Made by a program: the position numbers and the translations under genes
Part shown: piece after piece, positions 15,608 to 24,973 of the stretch
Numbering within the stretch: the first letter of the stretch is position 1
How the letters are laid out: the number at the start of each line of letters is the position of its first letter
Notes under the pieces: model-generated
What the model saw: only the letters and a program-made list of their open reading frames with translations
Databases searched by the model: none
What the model was told of the DNA's origin: nothing
Assembly: GCF_013410345.1 (NCBI RefSeq)
Contig: NZ_JACCFJ010000001.1
Coordinates: forward strand, 3,819,001 to 3,883,000
Length of the DNA: 64,000 bases
Reading direction: 5' to 3'
Source: Saccharopolyspora hordei
GTDB taxonomy: Bacteria; Actinomycetota; Actinomycetes; Mycobacteriales; Pseudonocardiaceae

Positions 15608-17173
15608 ATGCCAGCACCCGCGCTGTCCAGCCGAGGCATGACCACCAGCGACCAAGTCGCCCGCCACGCTCGCAAGATCCCCGACGAGATCGCCGTGCGC
15701 TCCAACGGGAAGAGCACCACCTACCGCGAGCTCGACGAGCGCGTCACCCGGCTGGCCAACGCCCTGGCCGAACGCGGTGTCGCGCCAGGCGACCGGATCG
15801 CGGTGCTCGGCCGCAACCGCCCGGAGGTCATCGAGTCCTACCTCGCCGCGGCCCGGCTCGGCGCGATCTGCGTACCGGTCAACTTCCGGCTGGTCGCCGA
15901 CGAAGTCGCCTACGTGCTGGCCGACAGCGGTGCCCGCGCGGTCGTCGTCGAGGACGCCTTCACCGAGGTCGTCAGCAAGGCGCGGGAGAAGGCGTCCGAT
16001 GTGGACTGCCAGCTCGTCTTCGGCGGGTCGGGCGACTACGAGGACGCGCTGGCCGCGGCCTCCCCCGTGCACGACGAGATCGCCGTGGACGAGCGCTCCC
16101 CGGCCTACATCATGTACACCTCCGGCACCACCGGTCGGCCCAAGGGCGCGGTGCTGACCCACCACAACCTGCTGATGCACACCTTCAGCTCCGCGGTGCA
16201 CCACGGCATCAGCGGCGACGACCGGGTGTGGCTGGTGGGCGTCCCGCTGTTCCACATCGCCGGGGTCTCCGGGATCCTCCCCTACCTGCTGCAGGGCGGG
16301 CGGATCGTGATCGCCCCCTCCGGGCGGTTCGACCCCGCGGAGACGGTGGCGCTGCTGAAGCGCGAGCGGGTCACCGCCTGCTTCCTGGTCCCCGCGCAGT
16401 GGCAGGCGATCTGCGACCTGCCCGACCTCGCCGACCACGACCTCTCCGCGCTGCGGCGGATCACCTGGGGCGCGGCTCCCGCCTCCACCACGTTGCTGCG
16501 GACGATGTTCGAGAAGTTCCCGGGCACCGACATCACCACCGCGTTCGGGCAGACCGAGTGCTCGCCGGTGACGACGATCCTGCGCGGGGAGGACGCGCTG
16601 CACAAGATCGGTTCGGTGGGCAAGCCGATGCTCAACGTCGAGGTGCGCATCGTCGACGACGACATGAACGACGTGCCGCAGGGCGAGGTCGGCGAGATCG
16701 TCTACCGCGGACCGACGGTGATGCAGGAGTACTGGGGCAAGCCCGAGGAGACCGCCGAGGCCTTCCGCGGCGGCTGGTTCCACTCCGGCGACCTGGTGCG
16801 CGAGGACGAGGACGGCTTCCTCTACGTGGTCGACCGCAAGAAGGACATGATCATCTCGGGCGGCGAGAACATCTACTGCGCCGAGGTGGAGGACGTGCTC
16901 GCGGCCCACCCCGGGGTCGCCGAGGTCGCCCTGATCGGCGTGCCGGACGAGCGGTGGGGCGAGGCGCCGCTGGCGGTCATCGCCCCGCGCGACCCCGCCG
17001 ACCCGCCGACGCTCGCCGACGTCACGGACTGGTGCCGGGACCGGCTGGCCGGCTACAAGCGCCCGCGCCGCATCGCCGTCGTCGACGCGCTGCCGCGCAA
17101 CCCCAGCGGCAAGGTCCTCAAGACCCAGCTGCGCACCGAACACGCCGCAGGCCAGCTCACCGTGCAGGAGTGA
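15608..17173 (+). CDS. acyl-CoA synthetase (AMP-forming, FadD-like)
   Basis: 521-residue ANL-superfamily ligase activating a carboxylic acid to its CoA thioester via an acyl-adenylate. The P-loop-like A3 motif YIMYTSGTTGRPKGAVLTHH, the FGQTE motif, WFHSGDLV (A7) and the C-terminal PRNPSGKVLK lysine (A10) are all present. Substrate-pocket residues cannot be decoded by eye. The ATG at 15608 has GAGG five bases upstream; a second ATG at 15638 (MTTSDQV) is a possible alternative. The SDR gene follows after one base. Upstream lies a TetR-operator-like site. Confidence 0.9.
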   Translation: MPAPALSSRGMTTSDQVARHARKIPDEIAVRSNGKSTTYRELDERVTRLANALAERGVAPGDRIAVLGRNRPEVIESYLAAARLGAICVPVNFRLVADEVAYVLADSGARAVVVEDAFTEVVSKAREKASDVDCQLVFGGSGDYEDALAAASPVHDEIAVDERSPAYIMYTSGTTGRPKGAVLTHHNLLMHTFSSAVHHGISGDDRVWLVGVPLFHIAGVSGILPYLLQGGRIVIAPSGRFDPAETVALLKRERVTACFLVPAQWQAICDLPDLADHDLSALRRITWGAAPASTTLLRTMFEKFPGTDITTAFGQTECSPVTTILRGEDALHKIGSVGKPMLNVEVRIVDDDMNDVPQGEVGEIVYRGPTVMQEYWGKPEETAEAFRGGWFHSGDLVREDEDGFLYVVDRKKDMIISGGENIYCAEVEDVLAAHPGVAEVALIGVPDERWGEAPLAVIAPRDPADPPTLADVTDWCRDRLAGYKRPRRIAVVDALPRNPSGKVLKTQLRTEHAAGQLTVQE

Positions 17174-17174
17174 C

Positions 17175-17945
17175 ATGTCGGGCAACCCCTTCGACCTCAC
17201 CGGCCACGTCTCCGTCGTCACCGGCGGCAACTCCGGCATCGGCCTGGCCATGGCCGACGCCCTGGCCGCCGCCGGGGCGGACGTGTGCATCTGGGGCACC
17301 AACGCCGACCGCAACGAGGCGGCCGCCGAGAAGCTGGCGCAGCACGGCGGCCGGGTGCGCGCGCTGCGCTGCGACGTCGCCGAGGAGGACCAGGTCGAGC
17401 AGGCGATGGAGCAGGTCGTCACCGAGTTCGGGCGGCTGGACTCCTGCTTCGCCAACGCCGGGGTCGGCGGCGCCGGGACGCGGTTCACCGAGACCGACCT
17501 CAGCGAGTTCCGCCGGGTCACCCGCGTCAACCTGGACGGCGCGTTCCTCACCCTGCGCGCCGCGGCCCGGCGCCTGCTCGCGCAGGGCGAGGGCGGCAGC
17601 CTGGTCGGCACCTCGAGCCTGGCCGCCCAGCAGGGCCAGCCGCGCGGCCAGGCCTACGCGGCCTCGAAGGCCGGGCTGATCTCCATGATCAAGTCGATCG
17701 CGGTGGAACTGGCCCGGCACGGCATCCGCGCCAACGCCGTGCTGCCCGGTTGGGTGAGCACGCCGCTGGCCGATCCGGCGCTGCAGTCGGAGCCGTTCCA
17801 GCGCAAGGTGCTGCCCCGCGTCCCGGTCGGCCGCTGGGGCACTCCGTCGGACTTCGGCGCGCTCGCGGTGTACCTGGCCAGCCCGGCCAGCTCCTTCCAC
17901 ACCGCGGACGCCATCACGGTCGACGGCGGCTACGTCTCGTTCTGA
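17175..17945 (+). CDS. short-chain dehydrogenase/reductase
   Basis: 256-residue classical SDR. Cofactor motif TGGNSGIG (residues about 16-23), NAG motif ANAGVG, and catalytic Ser-Tyr-Lys in GTSSLAAQQ and YAASKAG are intact. The C-terminal VDGGYVSF is typical. It probably oxidises a hydroxyl to a keto group in the degradation route whose acid is activated by the ligase encoded one base upstream. The substrate is unknown. GGAG at the end of the ligase gene serves as the ribosome-binding site. Confidence 0.9.
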   Translation: MSGNPFDLTGHVSVVTGGNSGIGLAMADALAAAGADVCIWGTNADRNEAAAEKLAQHGGRVRALRCDVAEEDQVEQAMEQVVTEFGRLDSCFANAGVGGAGTRFTETDLSEFRRVTRVNLDGAFLTLRAAARRLLAQGEGGSLVGTSSLAAQQGQPRGQAYAASKAGLISMIKSIAVELARHGIRANAVLPGWVSTPLADPALQSEPFQRKVLPRVPVGRWGTPSDFGALAVYLASPASSFHTADAITVDGGYVSF

Positions 17946-19043
<1,098 letters not shown>

Positions 19044-19109
19044 TCCACGCGTCCACAGCGGACTATCGTCGGCACCGGCAGTGCCCACCCGAGCCCGAGG
19101 AGTCGATCG

Positions 19110-19658
19110 GTGTCGTTGGAGTACGCGATCCTGGTGTCGTTGCAGGAGCGCGCGGGATCCGGGTACGAGCTGGCGCGCCGGTTCGACAAGTCCATCGGGT
19201 ACTTCTGGGGCGCCAGCCACCAGCAGATCTACCGCAGCCTCAAGCGGATGGTGGAGCTGGGCTGGGTGTCCTGCGACGAGGTGGCGCAGGAGAAGCGGCC
19301 GGACAAGAAGGTCTACCGGGTCAGCGACTCCGGCGCCGCCGAGCTGGCCCGCTGGCTCGCCGAGCCGGCGGCCGACCCACCGGCCATCCGCAACGAGCTG
19401 TCGGTGAAGATCCGCGGCGCCTCCTACGGCGACGTCGGCCAGGTCCTCGCCGAGGTCCGCAGGCACCGCCGCAGGCACGCCGAGCGGCTCGCGGTGTACC
19501 AGGCGATCGAGCAGCGCGACTTCCCGGACCCGACCGGGCTGACCGGCCAGTCCCTGCACCAGTACCTGGTGCTGCGCGGCGGGATCGGCTACGAGCGGTC
19601 GATGGTCGACTGGTGCGACGAGGTGGCGCGCGCGCTCGAGGCCGACAGCCCCCGCTGA
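19110..19658 (+). CDS. PadR-family transcriptional regulator
   Basis: 182-residue PadR-type winged-helix protein. The N-terminal domain shows the family pattern YAILVSLQERAGSGYELARR, then the YFWGASHQQIYRSLKRM recognition region and the wing KRPDKKVYRVSDSG. The C-terminus is the helical Vir_act_alpha_C-like dimerisation domain (EVRRHRRRHAERLAVYQAIE). PadR proteins repress nearby genes until a phenolic or other ligand binds. The GTG at 19110 has GAGGAG upstream. It lies 66 bases after the NMO gene, whose promoter has tandem palindromes, making it the natural candidate regulator. Confidence 0.88.
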   Translation: MSLEYAILVSLQERAGSGYELARRFDKSIGYFWGASHQQIYRSLKRMVELGWVSCDEVAQEKRPDKKVYRVSDSGAAELARWLAEPAADPPAIRNELSVKIRGASYGDVGQVLAEVRRHRRRHAERLAVYQAIEQRDFPDPTGLTGQSLHQYLVLRGGIGYERSMVDWCDEVARALEADSPR

Positions 19659-19660
19659 CC

Positions 19661-19692
19661 CGCCGGAGGGGCCGGCGCCGGCCCCTCCGGCG
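19661..19692. terminator. bidirectional terminator
   Basis: A perfect 16+16 base palindrome (CGCCGGAGGGGCCGGC and its complement) lies between the convergent padR and endonuclease genes, three bases after one stop and five before the other. Confidence 0.75.
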
Positions 19693-19697
19693 CGGTC

Positions 19698-20471
19698 TCA
19701 CCAGATCTCCTCGACCCACTCCGGGTGGTCGATGAACGGGTTCCGGTTGTGCTGGAACTGGTCGAAGATCACCTGGTTGCGGCGCTGCTCCGCGGCGTCC
19801 GGCGGGTCCTGCTCGTGCCACTGCTTGAGCACCGAGAGCCGGCCGATGTTCGGGGCGCTGCCGTTGTCGACCTCGTCGTTGACCTCCAGGTCGGCGAAGC
19901 CGTCGTCGCCCTCGTAGCGCACCGACATGTAGAAGACCATCCGCGCGATGTCGCCCTTGACCTCGTCGCGCGGTTCCCAGGAGTCGTCGTCGGTGAAGTT
20001 GCCGGGCGCCTCCGCGACCTCGTCGCCGCCCGCGTCGAAGTCCTTGTTGCCGCGCTCGGCGTTGACCGAGACGTCGGTGGCGCGCAGGTGGTGCACGTCG
20101 GTGCCCGGGCCGGGCGCGGTGCCGAAGTCGCCGTGCGACTTGGCCCAGACGTGCTCGCGGTTCCACTCGTCGGCGCCGCCGCCGTTGCTGTCCTTGCTCT
20201 GCGACCGTCCGCTGTAGAGCAGCACGACGTTGTTCGGGTTGTCCGGGTCCTCGTCGGTGGCCTTGAGGGCGTCCCACACCTCGTCGTAGGTCAGCGTGGT
20301 GGTCCCGCTGCTGATGATCTCGTGCAGCGCGGCTTCGAGCTCCGGGCCGGTCTTGCCGAGCGCGCCCTCGTAGTAGTCGTCGACGGTGGACGCGCCGGCC
20401 GACGGTACCGGGACCGCCACCAGGGCGATGCCGAGCGCCAGGGTCAACGGCTTCCATCGGGTGGTTTTCAT
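19698..20471 (-). CDS. secreted endonuclease I family nuclease
   Basis: 257-residue exported nuclease of the EndA/endonuclease I family, which cuts DNA non-specifically outside the cell. A signal peptide (MKTTRWKPLTLALG, through PSAGAS) covers about residues 1-27. The beta-beta-alpha metal core appears as EWNREHVWAKSHGDFG and TDVHHLRATDVSVNAERGNK, with the catalytic His and Asn. The ATG at 20471 has GAGAGG upstream. Likely roles are nucleotide scavenging or DNA clearing during mycelial turnover (inference). Confidence 0.9.
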   Translation of the reverse strand: MKTTRWKPLTLALGIALVAVPVPSAGASTVDDYYEGALGKTGPELEAALHEIISSGTTTLTYDEVWDALKATDEDPDNPNNVVLLYSGRSQSKDSNGGGADEWNREHVWAKSHGDFGTAPGPGTDVHHLRATDVSVNAERGNKDFDAGGDEVAEAPGNFTDDDSWEPRDEVKGDIARMVFYMSVRYEGDDGFADLEVNDEVDNGSAPNIGRLSVLKQWHEQDPPDAAEQRRNQVIFDQFQHNRNPFIDHPEWVEEIW

Positions 20472-20647
20472 CAGTGTGGTCCTCTCCCCGTGTACAACCG
20501 CGGGGAAGCGTGCCACACGAACGATCACCATTGGGTAAACCGAACGGGGACGCGCGATTTCGGAGAGTGATCACGCGCGCCGTCGTCACCGGCGCCCGCG
20601 GGCGCTGGACGGCGCACTGCCTGGGAGAACGGCCGAGGACCCGGCGG

Positions 20648-21772
20648 TCACGCGCGGTCCCGACGCGGCCACCAAACGGAAACAACGGGAACGGTCAGCA
20701 CCAGCAGCAGTGCCGGGACGAGGAAGCCCAGCGCCGCGTCGTGGCGGTAGAGCCCGGTGAACGCCGCCGGCGAGGCGGCCATGCCCAGGAAGCGCAGCGC
20801 GGTCACCACCGAGATGACACCGCCGCTGCCGGAGGTTCCGCCGCCGAGCACCGTCGTGTGCAGCCCCACCAGCACCAGCTGCCCGCAGATCCCGCCGACG
20901 GCCCACGCCGCCGTCACCGCCGGCAGCCAGCTGACCAGCCCGATCGAGCCGACCGCGACCGCGGCCAGCAGCAGGCCCGACGCCACGACGGCGCGCGGAC
21001 CGAACCGGTCCACCGCTCCCCCGGTCAGCCGAGCGGTGACCGCCCCGGCGACGCCGAACCCGGTCAGCACCAGCCCCCGCGCGCTCGGGCTCAGGGCGAA
21101 CGCGTCGTCGAGCCGGAAGGCGACCAGGAACGGCAGGCCCGCCAGCGCCGCCCAGGACACGAACGCCACCCCGCCCGCCAGTGGCACCGGCGGCCGCCAC
21201 GCCTCGCGCAGCGGCACCGGGCGCCGCCGCTCGCCGGCGGGCTCGTCAGGGGGCATCGGGCTGAGCGCGAGCACCGTCGCGACCGCGGCGATCCCGACGA
21301 ACGCCCACTGCCAGGCCCCTTCGGCCGCCAGCCCGCCGACCAGTGGCGCCGAGGTCTGGCCGATCGACTGCATCGCGCCGTAGGTGCCCAGCGCCCGGCC
21401 CAGCCGCTCCTTCGGCGTCACCGCGGCGAGCTTGGCCAGCAACAGCGGGGTGGTGAAGGCGTTCGCGACGCCCTGCAGTGCGCGGCTCACCTGGAAGGCC
21501 CAGAACCAGGGCGCCACCGCCGCGAGCAGCGCAGCCAGCGCGTAGGCGACGTAGGCGGCCCGGATGGTGCGCGCCATCCCCCAGCGCTCGCCGAGGCTGC
21601 CGGAGACGAGCATGACGGAGGCGAACGGCAGCAGGAAGGCGGTGAGCGAGCCGGCCGCGACCTCCTGCGGGACGTCGAAGCTCGCGCCCAGCTCCGGCAG
21701 CATCGCGGCCACCACACCACCGCCGAACGGACCGAGCAGACCTCCCAGGTACAGCGCGATCCGCGAGTTCAC
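20648..21772 (-). CDS. MFS transporter
   Basis: About 374-residue MFS permease with 12 predicted helices. Loop 2-3 contains SGSLGERWGMARTIRAA, a motif-A variant, and helix 5 carries a QSIGQTSAPLVGG stretch as in drug/H+ antiporters. The cytoplasmic middle loop is PPDEPAGERRRP. It is probably an exporter of a small molecule; the substrate is unknown. The GTG at 21772 is the first sensible start before helix 1 (YLGGLLGPFGGG); the ribosome-binding site is weak, so the start is uncertain. Confidence 0.82.
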   Translation of the reverse strand: MNSRIALYLGGLLGPFGGGVVAAMLPELGASFDVPQEVAAGSLTAFLLPFASVMLVSGSLGERWGMARTIRAAYVAYALAALLAAVAPWFWAFQVSRALQGVANAFTTPLLLAKLAAVTPKERLGRALGTYGAMQSIGQTSAPLVGGLAAEGAWQWAFVGIAAVATVLALSPMPPDEPAGERRRPVPLREAWRPPVPLAGGVAFVSWAALAGLPFLVAFRLDDAFALSPSARGLVLTGFGVAGAVTARLTGGAVDRFGPRAVVASGLLLAAVAVGSIGLVSWLPAVTAAWAVGGICGQLVLVGLHTTVLGGGTSGSGGVISVVTALRFLGMAASPAAFTGLYRHDAALGFLVPALLLVLTVPVVSVWWPRRDRA

Positions 21773-21964
21773 CGCGCGAACCCCGCAGCAGCGCCCCGGC
21801 TCCCGCGCATCACCCGAACCTTTCGCCGTGCGAACTACCTGCCCGGGCAGTGGACCACACCGCACCAGCGAAGTCGAGAGGACTCCGTGCCACGTCACGG
21901 TCGACCGGGGACCGCCGAGACCTCCACTGAGGACACGACGAGCGGCCCCGCCTCCGGGGGCGGG

Positions 21965-22723
21965 TCAGCGTCCGACGTCGACGCGGTGGTCGGCGACGAG
22001 GTCCCGCGCGCGGGCGAGCACGTCCTCCGGCAGCGCAGCGGGCTCCAGGCCGTAGCGGGCGTCGTAGGCGGCGACCACCTCCGCTTCCAGCTCGTCCAGC
22101 TGCAGGCCCGGGGCCTCGTCCACGACCGATCCGACGGAAGCGCCGTCGAAGGGCAGCTCCAGCAGCCGGTAGACCTCGCTGAGCAGCGGGCGCAGCACCT
22201 CGGTGTCGTCGAAGACCACCACCGCGCTGAACAGCCACGCACCGCGCACCAGCCGCTGCGCGGTGCCGACCAGCTTCACCTCGCCCCGCGCGTTCACGCT
22301 GTGCTCACCGGGGCAGTACTCGCCGGGCACCGCACCGATCTGCGCCTCGACGCCGTGCTTGCGCAGCACGTCGGACCACAGCTCGGCGTAGCCGGTGAAC
22401 CGCTGCTCCATCCCGGACAGGTACCCGGGGTCCGGGCCGACGTGGTCGACGACCAGGGACCGCCCGGTGTAGGCCACCGCCCGGCCGCCGGGGGCGCGCA
22501 CGACCGGCGTGAACCCGGCCTCGCGCACGGCCCGGACGGCGTCCGGGAACCCCGGCAGCAGGGTGTCGCGCCGCCCGAACGCCACGACTCCCCCGCCGGG
22601 CCGGTAGACCCGCACGGCGGCACCCGCCTCACCGGTGCTGACCCGGCGCAGCATGGCGTGCGCGACGGCGACCTCCTGCGCCTGGTCGGCACCCGCTCCG
22701 AGCGCCCCGCGGTAGAGCTCCAC
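21965..22723 (-). CDS. lipoate-protein ligase A-like (BPL/LPL family) protein
   Basis: 252-residue biotin/lipoate ligase-fold protein. The family signature RxxGGxAV appears as RAPGGRAVAYT (residues about 77-87), and the lysine motif as GEVKLVGTAQRL (about 147-158). Members attach lipoate or octanoate to E2/GcvH proteins via an adenylate, or move it between proteins. Whether this one is a ligase, a transferase or a regulator-like paralogue is not clear. TAGGAT ends exactly six bases before the GTG start, a leaderless-type promoter. Confidence 0.8.
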   Translation of the reverse strand: MELYRGALGAGADQAQEVAVAHAMLRRVSTGEAGAAVRVYRPGGGVVAFGRRDTLLPGFPDAVRAVREAGFTPVVRAPGGRAVAYTGRSLVVDHVGPDPGYLSGMEQRFTGYAELWSDVLRKHGVEAQIGAVPGEYCPGEHSVNARGEVKLVGTAQRLVRGAWLFSAVVVFDDTEVLRPLLSEVYRLLELPFDGASVGSVVDEAPGLQLDELEAEVVAAYDARYGLEPAALPEDVLARARDLVADHRVDVGR

Positions 22724-22729
22724 GGGCCG

Positions 22730-22735
22730 ATCCTA
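22730..22735 (-). promoter_or_regulatory. leaderless-type -10 of the lipoate-ligase-like gene
   Basis: On the minus strand TAGGAT (22735-22730), then CGGCCC, then the GTG at 22723. Confidence 0.5.
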
Positions 22736-22787
22736 ATCCGTCCCCGACCAGCCGGATCCCACGTCCAGTGTGCGTGGTTCGCCGGGT

Positions 22788-23402
22788 CTAGGACCCGCCG
22801 TAGGTGCCGAACTCGACCCGCCCGGTCGGCTGGTAGGTCTGCAGCGCGAGACCGCCGGGGGTCACCTCGCTGCTGACCAGCCGCAGCCCGACCGGCTCCC
22901 CGCCGTCGGGGAACAGCCGCCTGCCCTGTCCCACCACGACGGGCGCGACCACCAGCCTCAGGGTGTCGACCAGCCCTGCCGCCAGCAGGGACCAGACCAG
23001 CCGCGCGCTGCCGTGGACCTGCAGCTCCCGACCGGGCCGCTCCTTCAGCTCGGCGACCCGGGCCACGACGTCGCCGACGAGGATCGTGGTGGGTTCCCAC
23101 TCCGCGGCGCGCAGGCTGTTCGAGGCGACGTACTTGGGCAGGCGGTTCATCGTCGCGGCGAACGGGTCGTCCGGGTCGGTGTGCTGCGGCCAGTCCCGCG
23201 CGAAGGCCTCGTAGGTCCGCCGGCCGAACAGGAACGCGTCGGCCCGCTCGTTCCACGCGACCACGCGCTGGACGAACTGCTCGTCCAGGTACGGCACGAA
23301 CCAGCCGCCACGGGTGAACCCGCCGCTGGTGTCCTCGTCCGGCGCCCCGGGCCCTTGCGTGACCCCGTCCAGGGACAGGAACTCCATCACCGTCAGTTCC
23401 AC
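22788..23402 (-). CDS. dihydrofolate reductase-family (RibD C-terminal-like) protein
   Basis: 204-residue NADPH-binding reductase fold. Start VMEFLSLDGVTQGPGAPDED and the DAFLFGRRTYEAFARDWP segment are hallmarks of the RibD_C/YyaP-type DHFR-like family, as are KYVASNSL and LRLVVAPVVVGQGRRLFPDG. These proteins are often annotated as reductases of unknown substrate and are abundant in actinomycetes. The GTG at 23402 has GAGAGGG six bases upstream. It is transcribed in the same direction as the lipoate-ligase-like gene downstream. Confidence 0.85.
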   Translation of the reverse strand: MELTVMEFLSLDGVTQGPGAPDEDTSGGFTRGGWFVPYLDEQFVQRVVAWNERADAFLFGRRTYEAFARDWPQHTDPDDPFAATMNRLPKYVASNSLRAAEWEPTTILVGDVVARVAELKERPGRELQVHGSARLVWSLLAAGLVDTLRLVVAPVVVGQGRRLFPDGGEPVGLRLVSSEVTPGGLALQTYQPTGRVEFGTYGGS

Positions 23403-23486
23403 CGTGCACCCTCTCGGTCGATCCACTCGGACGACTGGGTAGACACGGTCGCGCCGCGAAACTCAACGGTCCGCCGCCCGCCACGC

Positions 23487-23690
23487 CCGGAAACCCGCGT
23501 TGCCACCGGCCAGGTGATCGGCGCAGGTGGTCCCGGTCGGCCACCCGCGCCCGCCGCCCACGGTCGTGGACGCGGCCCTCGCCGACCACCCGCGGGTCTG
23601 GGCCGCGGCGGGCACGCCCGCACGGTCCCGCCCACCACGGCGGCCGGACTCCGCCGGATCACCGGCGGAACCGAACTGCCGGTGGACTGA
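23487..23690 (+). pseudogene. remnant of a YbaK/EbsC-type tRNA deacylase gene
   Basis: Three short segments in alternating frames spell a YbaK C-terminus: RVATGQVIGA (up to 23525), then VVPVGHPRPPPTVVD through DHPRVWAAAGTP (codons from 23527), then TVPPTTAAGLRRITGG and a stop at 23688-23690. A one-base excess at 23526 and a second shift near 23617-23625 separate them. The N-terminal half of the roughly 155-residue family is missing. YbaK proteins hydrolyse mischarged aminoacyl-tRNA. No start codon or intact frame remains, so this is a decayed gene. Confidence 0.7.
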
Positions 23691-23767
23691 CCAGCGGGAC
23701 GCCCCGCCGACTCGTCGTCCACTTCGGACTTCTGGGAGGCACCGGCCCCGGGATCACCAGTGCGGGC

Positions 23768-24874
23768 TCACAGCGAGGTGGGGAGGGTCGGGTGGCGTTC
23801 GACGGCGATCGTGCCCCGGACGATCGCCTCCTTGTACAGCGCCGCCAGGCGGCCGGTGAGGACCGCTCCCCGCGGGCTGTCGTCGGTGTGCACGAACTGG
23901 ACCAAGCCGTCCGCGCGGCCCAGGCTGATGCACTGGTTGAGGTAGCGGAACCGCAGCGGCCGGGGCTCGCGCCCGGCCAGGCGGTCGGCGATCGCGCGCA
24001 CCGCGTGCTGGGCGGAGGGGAACCCCGTCGCGCAGGCCATGCGGAGCTCCAGCCCGGTGCGCGTGCGACCGGCCGCGGCGTCACCGACCGCGGTGACCTC
24101 CGGGTGGGAGACCGAGCGGAACTCGTCGTCGACGACCACGCGCCCGTCCTCGTCGACCGCCAGGCCCGCGCGCTGGGCCAGGTCCGGCACCCGGAACCCG
24201 GTCGCCCACACCACGGTGTCGGCCGCGACGTGCGCGCCGTCGGCCAGCAGCACCCCGTCCGGGCGCACCTCCCGCACGTCCGCGCCTTCCCGGAGCTCGA
24301 CGCCCAGGCGGGCGAAGGCGCGCCGCAGGTGCTCCCGCCCCCGCTCGGACAGGCCGGCGCCGAGCTCACCCTTGGTGACCAGCCGGACCTTCAGCGCCGG
24401 GTTCGACTCGGCCAGCTCCGCCGCGGCCTCGATGCCGGTCAGCCCACCGCCGACGACCGCGACCACCTCCGCGGTGGCGAGGCGCTGGTGCAGGCGCAGG
24501 GCGTCGTCGTGGGTGGCGACGCTGAAGGTGTGCTCGGCGCCGCGGACCGTCCGGTCCGCCGCGCTGCCCACCGCGTGGACCAACCGGTCGTAGTGCACCT
24601 CGCGGGACGTGCCCGCCAGCCGCACGGTGCGTGCCCCGGGGTCGATCTCGGTGACCCGGTCGACGACCAGCTCCACCCCGCTGCCCCGGAGCAGGTCCGC
24701 CAGCGGCAGGTCGCGCAACCGCTGGCCGGCCGCCAGCTGGTGCAGGCGGACCCGCTCCACGAACCGGTCCCGCGGGTTGATCAGCGTCACCCGGGCCGGC
24801 GTCCAGCGCGCGGCCAGCTTGGCCGCGACCAGCCCTGCGTAGCCCGCTCCGACGACCACGATCCGTTGCGTCAT
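23768..24874 (-). CDS. NAD(P)/FAD-dependent oxidoreductase (NDH-2/FSP1-like)
   Basis: 368-residue pyridine nucleotide-disulfide-type flavoprotein. The FAD-binding GxGxxG (VVVGAGYAGLVAAK, residues about 6-19), the NAD-binding VVGGGLTGIEAAAEL (about 138-152) and the second FAD motif VTAVGDAAAG (about 280-289) are clear. No redox-active CxxC is seen, so it resembles type II NADH dehydrogenases or ferredoxin reductase-like enzymes that pass electrons to quinone or a partner protein. GGGAGGACGG precedes the ATG. It is divergent from the LigD-like gene with 99 bases between. Confidence 0.88.
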   Translation of the reverse strand: MTQRIVVVGAGYAGLVAAKLAARWTPARVTLINPRDRFVERVRLHQLAAGQRLRDLPLADLLRGSGVELVVDRVTEIDPGARTVRLAGTSREVHYDRLVHAVGSAADRTVRGAEHTFSVATHDDALRLHQRLATAEVVAVVGGGLTGIEAAAELAESNPALKVRLVTKGELGAGLSERGREHLRRAFARLGVELREGADVREVRPDGVLLADGAHVAADTVVWATGFRVPDLAQRAGLAVDEDGRVVVDDEFRSVSHPEVTAVGDAAAGRTRTGLELRMACATGFPSAQHAVRAIADRLAGREPRPLRFRYLNQCISLGRADGLVQFVHTDDSPRGAVLTGRLAALYKEAIVRGTIAVERHPTLPTSL

Positions 24875-24973
24875 CGTCCGTCCTCCCTCTCGTCGCGTTG
24901 CTGGTCGTGGAGCGGAACGGACCGCCGAAGTGTGACAGCATGTGTCGCACGTCACGGTTCGAGGGAGGGGAGC

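Noticed and set aside
19051-19063. GTCCACA elements as possible DnaA boxes
   Set aside because: They are scattered singly through coding regions, lack the leading TT of the actinobacterial DnaA box and show no oriC-like cluster or dnaA/dnaN genes.
23393-23722. 109-codon minus-strand frame in the gap after the DHFR-like gene
   Set aside because: The product is Arg/Pro/Gly low complexity with no ribosome-binding site, while the plus strand shows YbaK remnants.
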